Notes under the pieces: model-generated | The model's input: the letters and a program-made list of their open reading frames with translations, nothing else | Database searches by the model: none | What the model was told of the DNA's origin: nothing | Part shown: piece by piece, positions 1 through 4,828 of the stretch | Position numbering within the stretch: position 1 is the first letter of the stretch | Layout: each line of letters begins with the position of its first letter | Program-made: the position numbers and the translations under genes | Assembly (NCBI GenBank): GCA_024276395.1 | Contig: JAJRXH010000356.1 | Span: forward strand, 1 to 6,778 | Direction of reading: 5' to 3' | Length of the DNA stretch: 6,778 bases | From: an archaeon | Lineage (GTDB): Archaea > Asgardarchaeota > Heimdallarchaeia > Hodarchaeales > S146-22

Positions 1-262
1 ATCTAGAAGGTAAAAGGATTGAACAAGTTTTTTCGCATTAACTGCCATCTTTTTGTCGTTTGTTATTAAAACAGAGTCAGTAAGCATGGCTGTTGCGATG
101 AAGTAAGCATCAATGGCTCTAGGATGAGTAGTTCTTGCAACTTGTCGTGCCAACTCGAATAATTCATCTTCAGGGATGAGTTGTTCTCGTTGTTAGGTGC
201 CTTCGTTGAACATTCTTGTCAAAAAGAGCGTCAATGAGGACAGAGGTATCAATAACGATCAT
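1..262 (-). pseudogene. Frameshifted VapC-like PIN-domain toxin remnant
   Basis: Reading from an ATG at 262, the peptide starts MIVIDTSVLIDALFDKN, the typical first strand of a PIN ribonuclease with its first catalytic Asp (D5). This frame hits a TGA at 170-172. The frame one base over is open from 192 to the window edge and gives the PIN C-terminal half: RAIDAYFIATAMLTDSVL then ITNDKKM, with the two downstream acidic residues (Asp of AIDA, Asp of TND). A single frameshift near 190-200 would join them, but the joined product is only about 88 residues against roughly 120-135 for VapC, so the middle part with the usual conserved Glu has probably been deleted as well. Its 3' end is cut by the window. 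A living VapC would cleave tRNA or rRNA and be neutralised by a VapB antitoxin. The PIN assignment is solid; that it is inactive is inferred from the frameshift and the missing middle. Confidence 0.7.
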
Positions 263-460
263 TTCTTAAATCTCCAATGATTTCCCTTGTATCCACTTTG
301 GGAGTTTTATCTTGTAGTTGTTTTAGTGTTTTGAGAAGCGTCTAGCACGAATTCTGGATGATCCGGAAAAACTTGAACGATTATTGACAAGTCTCGAAGA
401 TTAATTCATTAGCGTGTTTTTCAAGATCCTTTTTGGTTCAATTAGGAAAGTTTTCATCAT
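249..460 (-). pseudogene. Broken small gene upstream of the PIN toxin, probable antitoxin remnant
   Basis: The last frame is open at 249-341 and ends with TPKVDTREIIGDLRNDRY; its TGA (249-251) overlaps the PIN start codon region by 14 bases, the classical antitoxin-toxin overlap. Upstream, other frames carry protein-like pieces in order: MKTFLIEPK from an ATG at 457 (or 460), then DLEKHANELIFET, then LSIIVQVFPDHPEFVLD, then the final frame. Joining them would need several frameshifts and would give about 70 residues, a normal antitoxin size. No DNA-binding fold could be recognised by eye, so the antitoxin call rests on position, size, overlap and shared decay with the toxin. Confidence 0.45.
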
Positions 461-479
461 TTTTCCATGTTCCTTTATT

Positions 480-854
480 TTACTTGAGCAATCGCATTAT
501 CTCATCCATTTCAACTTCGTGTTGCTGTGAGTTTCTCTCAAGAAACGTGAAGGGAGTCGCAAATCGTTGATGGTTAATGCTGGTGGTAACTTGAAGAATC
601 GAGCGAAAATTCAAGTCATGGTTTGATCTTTCGTAGAATTATCTTATTTTTCTCCGATTTTTTGCAATCAATCGTTCAATTCGGATGATACTTTCGAGTC
701 ATTCTCATGCTTCTTGTTTTTTTGGAGTGAGACGCACATCACACGACTGCCGTTCGTTTTCATGTAACCTCGTTCCCGGATGATCGTTTTCAAATGCATT
801 ATTGTTGTTAACTTTAATGTTTATAGAATCCTTTCTCACTTGTTCTTGAAGCAT
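480..854 (-). pseudogene. Decayed gene with winged-helix regulator character
   Basis: One minus-strand frame runs from an ATG at 854 to a TAA at 480-482 with only three internal stops (705-707, 699-701, 639-641) in about 125 codons. Its pieces look like real protein: VRLTPKKQEA, LESIIRIERLIAKNRRKIR, FYERSNHDLNFRSILQ and ATPFTFLERN, ending in a charged helix (VEMDEIMRLLK). In an adjacent frame, from an ATG at 799, lies LKTIIRERGYMKTNGSRVMC, which reads like the recognition helix and wing of a MarR/PadR-type winged helix and would naturally precede VRLTPKKQEA. Two compensating frameshifts plus Arg-to-TGA and Glu-to-TAA-type changes would explain the present state. The assignment to transcription regulators is by pattern only; it could be another small helical protein. 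Confidence 0.45.
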
Positions 855-928
855 TTAAAGGAAATGCCTGTCATTTAAAATCTCTTTTTAAAAAAAGGGA
901 TCGCTGAATAACTCTCTAGGAAAAATAT

Positions 929-1362
929 ATGAAGAATCTAATTATTGAGGTACCATTGTATGCTATCATCCCCAGTAAAATGTTACTTGGACAAATGAAA
1001 GGGATTTTTTTGTGAATCATTATACGAATGAACTTTGGATTAGTTTGACATATCAGTGATAGACTTTTCCGAAAGAGTATAGCGAAACGCGCGAGATTTG
1101 CCATTCTTTCTCGTGAAAATCGCATTCTTCCACGAATCTTGATCGATTGATTGCTAAAAAAATCGGATTCGTCATTCCTAATGATCAGTGGATAAAGACT
1201 TCCTCGAGAGGAGCATTCCTTTCCGTAATCTAGGTGATCGTTTTAATCGCCTTGATTGAAAAAAATGAGGGTTTTGAAAAAGTCTAATCAGTGAATTATC
1301 TTTCATCACGGGCTGATAAAAATCGTTATCGCACGATTAGAATACTAGAATACTTAGGATGA
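929..1362 (+). pseudogene. Unrecognised decayed reading frame
   Basis: From an ATG at 929, with AGGA at 918-921 as a possible ribosome site, one frame runs to 1150 with two internal stops (1013-1015, 1046-1048). It contains protein-like stretches such as IIEVPLYAIIPSKMLLGQMK and DRLFRKSIAKRARFAIL, then SRENRILPRILID. Around 1141-1150 the sense appears to move to another frame (DRLIAKKIGFVIPNDQWIK and RTIRILEYLG), which goes on to a TGA at 1360-1362 with two more stops (1231, 1285). Together this would be about 140 residues. I do not recognise the family. The minus strand here also holds short open frames (42 and 69 codons), so the coding strand is not certain. Confidence 0.3.
1259..1265 (-). 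terminator. Possible T-run terminator downstream of Argonaute
   Basis: A run of seven T on the minus strand lies about 125 bases past the Argonaute stop, with a shorter T5 run at 1318-1322. Archaeal termination can occur on such T-tracts without a hairpin. No strong stem is seen, so this is only a candidate. Confidence 0.2.
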
Positions 1363-1389
1363 ACCTCCATCCACATCATCAGCGTGTAT

Positions 1390-3810
1390 TCAAATGAACA
1401 TGGGGAATTTTTTAGTCACGTCCCATGGATGTCCCGTTAGTGCAGTAAATTCTGCAAGCTTGTCAGCATAATGAAGAGGCAAGGGTTGACTAGTTGGTGT
1501 TGAGGATTCCCAGCATAGGAGGGACAAACTGGCAATCACGCTTCCTAGTGTGGATTTCAGAGATTCTACGTCCATGTTCGTAGTATTTTTCATGATAGTA
1601 TACAATACGGGTTTTGGAGTGCCTAGAGGCGGTAAAGTGGTGACAGTCATGAAGTCACTTGGGGATGTTGGCATCTCGGTGAAAATGAGAGGATGATCTA
1701 ACCTACGTCCTTGTAATTGGGGATATACTCGATATGGATGCTGTTTTCGCGCAGCGACAAAAATTAGATCGAGCTGATGACTTTTAACAAGTTTTTCCCA
1801 CTGATCAGCTTCTCGTCTGCAGATTTGTGGTGATCCATCGCGAAGGATGGCTATAAAATCAAGATCGATTTCATTTCGTTCTTTCTTTTTAACAAGTTCG
1901 TCAATGAGAGGCTTTCCAACTTTTGCTACATCAATGAAATCATGTGCCTGACTGTCGATTTGGGTTGATGTTCCGGCAAGATAGATGCCAATGGGAGTGA
2001 CTGCAGCGATGCCAGCACTTGCCGCAGGACGTTGACCGAAGCTATCCCTAGATCTATCAAGTCCAATGATTGCAGCACGAGGTAGCAAGTTAGGGGAGAG
2101 ACGATAAGGAAGACCACCTGTCTTGGCGATGATTTGACGTGCCAAGGCCTCCACCAGCATTCGTAGTCCATTATTCTTTCTCTTCATTTGGAGGAGTGTT
2201 CTGGGTTTCAAGTATTGTACAGCTTGATCGTTTTTAACGGTCCATTGAATCTTTAAGTCCTTGTAAAGTCTTGAATCTTTGCTAATAATTATTAGGCAAG
2301 TTTCTCCCTCTCTTGTTGGATTAGGATCAATGTTTCGTCTAAATTTTGCTTCATTTAACTTGACCTTGCTGATTAAGATTCGTTCTTTCTTCATTATCTT
2401 GCAAATTGAATTAAAAACGGATCCAAGTTCGAACAAGAATTCTTCAAGGAGGTTAGGTGAGAGCAGTGCTTGAGGATCATGACAAAGATAGATTCGTTCA
2501 AGATTACCCCAATCTTCGACACCGGACAGAGAGAGTTTTGGAATCCTTCCATATTTTCCATCTCGATATGATTCTCTAATAGAGGGTGATGCAAATTTGA
2601 TGGAAGCACGTTTTAATGACATTCGATTTCTGAAAAGATCTTGCAAGACGTGGTATCGTTGTCGCAATGTTTCAGTTAATTTCATTTTCTTATCTGCTTT
2701 AATTTGAGAAAACTTGTTGTAGGCAATGGAATGTTTAGTTAGTCTTAACGTATCGGTATCTAGTGACTTTTGTAATAGTGAAACTGGAAACACGTATCTT
2801 GCATTTGGATCAGCATGTTTCTTGCCATTTTTTAGCTTGGGCTTGAGCACGGCGACCATTCCCTGGGATTCAGTTCTTACTCGGTTAATGTCATATCCCA
2901 AGACGGCGAGTAACTCTCGTAGTTTCACGTTCTTGTAGTGACGATAACTCGTGAGGATTTCAAAGTCGGGATCATAAATGATATCAACTAGCTTGAAGGT
3001 TTCACCCCCTACTTCTTCACCAGTTGGGAGAATCCGCCTGTATTTTGGATTCATTCTATCTTTTACAAGTTCTTTTACCGTTGTGTCCTTTTCCTTAACA
3101 TCTTCAAGTTGTTCTGGTGTCACGTTCTTGGATCTAAGTTCTTCACTTAACAATTGAGAACCGATCAACTTTGTTCTTAGTTCAATCGTGGCATGAAAGT
3201 TAGGAAAGGATTGATTGCTTGGAGTTGAGGTGTCATCAGTGATGATATCAACTTCAAGGACTCGTTCAACTCTTCCATAAAGTGGGACCTCTAAGATCCA
3301 TTCCACTCCTCCAACAAGTTCTTCATGCTGTTGTTGGATATTCGGGATCAAAAACACACCACACGCTCCTTTTGATTGAATTTTCTGGAACCCATATTGT
3401 TGTAGTGTTTTCGCTATTATCGTACCTAATAGCAGCCTTAACAAGTTAATTCCAGTCTGATACGTTACAATTTCATCATTCTCTATCTTTTCTAGATGAA
3501 TTTCATCTCGTGGGATTCTTGTCTCTTGAGAGAGCATTTCTTTAAACATCTTGATGATTTCTTGGTCATCTGATGTGTTGCTTTGGATTGCAACCAAGAA
3601 TCCAGCTGTTTGAATGATACCGAGTTGGAGATCATTAATTCGTGTCACGATTTCTTTTAATACCCGATAGAATTCTCTGTCATCCCATTTTAGGTTTTCA
3701 ATTCCTATCCGATAGAATTGGAATTTTCGCATTCGGGCCAATACTTCTGGACTAATTGTTATTAAATTAGTAGTCACTTCCATCTCTCCATTCTGCAACT
3801 CAATCACCAC
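1390..3810 (-). CDS. Long prokaryotic Argonaute (pAgo) with MID and PIWI domains
   Basis: A guide-dependent nucleic-acid-binding protein, expected in the cytoplasm as a defence against plasmids or viruses. At 806 residues it has the size of a full N-PAZ-MID-PIWI Argonaute. The PAZ-like part is probably about 225-345 (RYVFPVSLLQ near its end resembles the PAZ/L2 boundary). The MID domain carries the 5'-phosphate pocket: Y516, K520, Q529 and K563 in QIIAKTGGLPYRL. The PIWI domain starts at IIGLD (D585), has the RDG motif at 657-659 (D658) and ends with HYADKLAEF (D783). The fourth tetrad residue, normally Glu in the glutamate finger, is not visible; by spacing from D658 the nearest candidate is D624 in QAHDFID. 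Slicing may therefore be altered or lost, although three aspartates are kept, unlike most inactive long-B forms. The start is uncertain: GTG 3810 (used here), or TTG 3798, which has GGTGAT four bases upstream. It is divergent from viperin across 115 bp. Family assignment is firm; guide and target type cannot be read from the sequence. Confidence 0.95.
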   Translation of the reverse strand: MVIELQNGEMEVTTNLITISPEVLARMRKFQFYRIGIENLKWDDREFYRVLKEIVTRINDLQLGIIQTAGFLVAIQSNTSDDQEIIKMFKEMLSQETRIPRDEIHLEKIENDEIVTYQTGINLLRLLLGTIIAKTLQQYGFQKIQSKGACGVFLIPNIQQQHEELVGGVEWILEVPLYGRVERVLEVDIITDDTSTPSNQSFPNFHATIELRTKLIGSQLLSEELRSKNVTPEQLEDVKEKDTTVKELVKDRMNPKYRRILPTGEEVGGETFKLVDIIYDPDFEILTSYRHYKNVKLRELLAVLGYDINRVRTESQGMVAVLKPKLKNGKKHADPNARYVFPVSLLQKSLDTDTLRLTKHSIAYNKFSQIKADKKMKLTETLRQRYHVLQDLFRNRMSLKRASIKFASPSIRESYRDGKYGRIPKLSLSGVEDWGNLERIYLCHDPQALLSPNLLEEFLFELGSVFNSICKIMKKERILISKVKLNEAKFRRNIDPNPTREGETCLIIISKDSRLYKDLKIQWTVKNDQAVQYLKPRTLLQMKRKNNGLRMLVEALARQIIAKTGGLPYRLSPNLLPRAAIIGLDRSRDSFGQRPAASAGIAAVTPIGIYLAGTSTQIDSQAHDFIDVAKVGKPLIDELVKKKERNEIDLDFIAILRDGSPQICRREADQWEKLVKSHQLDLIFVAARKQHPYRVYPQLQGRRLDHPLIFTEMPTSPSDFMTVTTLPPLGTPKPVLYTIMKNTTNMDVESLKSTLGSVIASLSLLCWESSTPTSQPLPLHYADKLAEFTALTGHPWDVTKKFPMFI
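3803..3808 (-). promoter_or_regulatory. Shine-Dalgarno-like GGTGAT favouring a TTG start for Argonaute
   Basis: GGTGAT, complementary to the archaeal 16S 3' end, lies four bases before TTG 3798 in the Argonaute frame. It lies inside the coding sequence if GTG 3810 is used. The same core at nearly the same spacing is found at viperin and the ViaA-like gene, which supports TTG 3798 and a product four residues shorter. Confidence 0.4.
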
Positions 3811-3829
3811 GTGATGAATGTTTGCATTC
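3804..3829. promoter_or_regulatory. Two overlapping inverted repeats at the Argonaute start, possible operator
   Basis: TCACCACGTGATGA (3804-3817) is a near-perfect palindrome centred on CACGTG with one mismatched pair. It overlaps GAATG-tttg-CATTC (3816-3829), a 5-bp inverted repeat with a 4-base centre. Both sit between the proposed Argonaute TATA box and its start codon, where a bound repressor would block initiation. Short palindromes arise by chance, so this is a candidate only. Confidence 0.3.
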
Positions 3830-3830
3830 C

Positions 3831-3838
3831 TTTAAAAA
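3831..3838 (-). promoter_or_regulatory. Candidate TATA box for Argonaute
   Basis: TTTTTAAA on the minus strand, centred about 24-25 bases upstream of GTG 3810. With normal archaeal spacing, transcription would start close to that GTG, giving a leaderless message or a very short leader that just includes the GGTGAT before TTG 3798. Another AT-rich candidate (ATTATATTTT) lies further upstream at about 3855-3864. Confidence 0.35.
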
Positions 3839-3847
3839 CTTAATCAT

Positions 3848-3885
3848 AAATGGAAAATATAATGATACTTAACTTGAAATGGAAA
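3848..3885 (+). repeat. Direct repeat AAATGGAAA in the divergent promoter region
   Basis: AAATGGAAA occurs at 3848-3856 and again at 3877-3885, 29 bp apart, close to three helical turns. Each copy is followed by a TATA-like run (ATATAAT and TTATATATA). The pair could be two BRE/TATA promoters in tandem or binding sites for a regulator of viperin and Argonaute. Confidence 0.4.
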
Positions 3886-3895
3886 GTTATATATA
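3881..3895 (+). promoter_or_regulatory. BRE/TATA promoter for viperin
   Basis: GGAAAG (BRE-like, purine-rich) is followed directly by TTATATATA (3887-3895). The TATA centre is about 34-35 bases before ATG 3926, so transcription would start near 3917 and the leader would be very short. A perfect palindrome TGAATTCA lies between the box and the start (3900-3907). This is the clearest promoter in the window. Confidence 0.6.
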
Positions 3896-3917
3896 GATGT
3901 GAATTCATAATGTATCT

Positions 3918-3923
3918 GGTGAT
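3918..3923 (+). promoter_or_regulatory. Shine-Dalgarno-like GGTGAT of viperin
   Basis: GGTGAT lies only two bases before ATG 3926 but five before the next codon, GTG 3929. The second spacing matches the Argonaute and ViaA-like genes better, so translation may start at GTG 3929, dropping one residue. Confidence 0.45.
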
Positions 3924-3925
3924 TC

Positions 3926-4801
3926 ATGGTGAGAAAGAGATCTCATGAGGTCCAAAAAAACAACACCAGAAGTGGAGAGGTATCAACTCCAATAACAGTA
4001 AACTGGCACGTGTGGAAGTCCTGTAACTATTCTTGCAAGTTTTGTTTTAGTCGCTTTGGTGAAATAAGGTCAAGACTCACTAGACAAGAGGCAATGTTGA
4101 TTCCAAGGATGCTCAAGGAAGTGGGAGTGATCAAGTTGAACTTTGCCGGAGGTGAGCCAACATTGTGTCCATACTTGCCAGAATTGATCCGAGAAAGCAA
4201 GCGTGTCGGATTAGTCACGAGCATGGTTACCAATGCTTCTCGCATCACGAATGAATATCTTGAATCCTTGGCTGGATATCTTGATTGGATTGCAATTAGC
4301 ATCGATAGTCCTGATGAACGGACGGAAATGTTGTTGGGAAGAGGAAATGGCCGGCACGTGACGTATGCCATTAAGGTCGCCTTAACTGCTAAAAAATTAG
4401 GAATCAAGCTAAAAATCAACACGGTCGTGACATCATTAAACTGGCAAGATGATTTCAGTGAATTACTAGCCCTTCTTCAGCCAGAAAGGTGGAAGGTTTT
4501 CCAGATTCTGAGGATTGACGGTCAGAATGATGATCATTTCTCACAACTTTCCATCACTGAAGAACAATTCCTAAACTTCGTTAATCGGCATCGTCGGTTT
4601 AACCCGGTACCAGAAAATAATGATGCCATGATTGATTCCTACGTGATGCTTGATCCTAGAGGGCACTTTTATCAAAATTCGATGGGAAGACTTGTTTATA
4701 GTAAGCATTCCATCCTAGAGGTTGGAGTATTAGACGCGTTAGCAGAAGTTGGCTGGGATCAAGAAAAATTCATGAAAAGAGGGGGTTTATACCAGTTCTA
4801 G
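3926..4801 (+). CDS. Viperin-family radical SAM antiviral nucleotide synthase
   Basis: Viperins use a [4Fe-4S] cluster and S-adenosylmethionine to turn a ribonucleotide triphosphate (CTP, or also UTP/GTP in prokaryotes) into its 3'-deoxy-3',4'-didehydro form, a chain terminator for viral polymerases. The 291-residue protein has the cluster motif C33-N-Y-S-C37-K-F-C40, the SAM-binding NFAGGEP (72-78), VTNAS (101-105) in place of viperin SNGS, the AISIDS/LLGRG segment (123-140), KINTVV (163-168), and the family hallmarks RWKVFQILRIDGQN (188-201), VPENNDAMIDSYVMLD (228-243), SILEVGV and FMKRGGLY near the C-terminus. These match vertebrate viperin block by block. The N-terminus is polar and basic without the amphipathic membrane helix of animal viperin, so a soluble enzyme is expected. 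No nucleotide kinase gene, a frequent neighbour of bacterial viperins, is seen here. It is divergent from Argonaute and convergent with the ViaA-like gene. Which nucleotide it uses cannot be told by eye. Confidence 0.95.
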   Translation: MVRKRSHEVQKNNTRSGEVSTPITVNWHVWKSCNYSCKFCFSRFGEIRSRLTRQEAMLIPRMLKEVGVIKLNFAGGEPTLCPYLPELIRESKRVGLVTSMVTNASRITNEYLESLAGYLDWIAISIDSPDERTEMLLGRGNGRHVTYAIKVALTAKKLGIKLKINTVVTSLNWQDDFSELLALLQPERWKVFQILRIDGQNDDHFSQLSITEEQFLNFVNRHRRFNPVPENNDAMIDSYVMLDPRGHFYQNSMGRLVYSKHSILEVGVLDALAEVGWDQEKFMKRGGLYQF

Positions 4802-4810
4802 GGGATTCAA

Positions 4811-4826
4811 TGATGCTTGTTCATCA
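4811..4826. terminator. Weak hairpin between converging viperin and ViaA-like genes
   Basis: TGATG and CATCA form a 5-bp stem with a six-base loop in the 27-bp gap between the two stop codons. There is no T-run on either side, so it is at best a weak bidirectional termination signal; transcripts of the two genes probably overlap at their 3' ends. Confidence 0.2.
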
Positions 4827-4828
4827 CT

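Noticed and set aside
916..1125. A 69-codon minus-strand open frame
   Set aside because: Low-complexity, hydrophobic-basic composition with no recognisable motif; the opposite strand has protein-like pieces in consistent order, so it is more likely a shadow of the decayed plus-strand frame.
1178..1306. A 42-residue basic minus-strand open frame (ATG at 1306)
   Set aside because: Very rich in Arg, Ser and Leu with no motif or ribosome site; it overlaps the decayed plus-strand frame and is probably chance.
2279..2938. Several 60-80-codon frames on either strand inside the Argonaute gene
   Set aside because: They lie wholly within a gene with clear family motifs and have no independent start signals; shadows.
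1390..3810. Reading the Argonaute as a short pAgo needing a separate effector
   Set aside because: The protein has about 500 residues before the MID domain with a PAZ-like section, so it is a long, self-contained form, and no TIR, Sir2 or nuclease partner gene is adjacent.
4027..4422. A 131-codon minus-strand frame opposite viperin
   Set aside because: It is antisense to the most conserved part of viperin, including the cluster motif and the SAM-binding loop, and has no family resemblance of its own.
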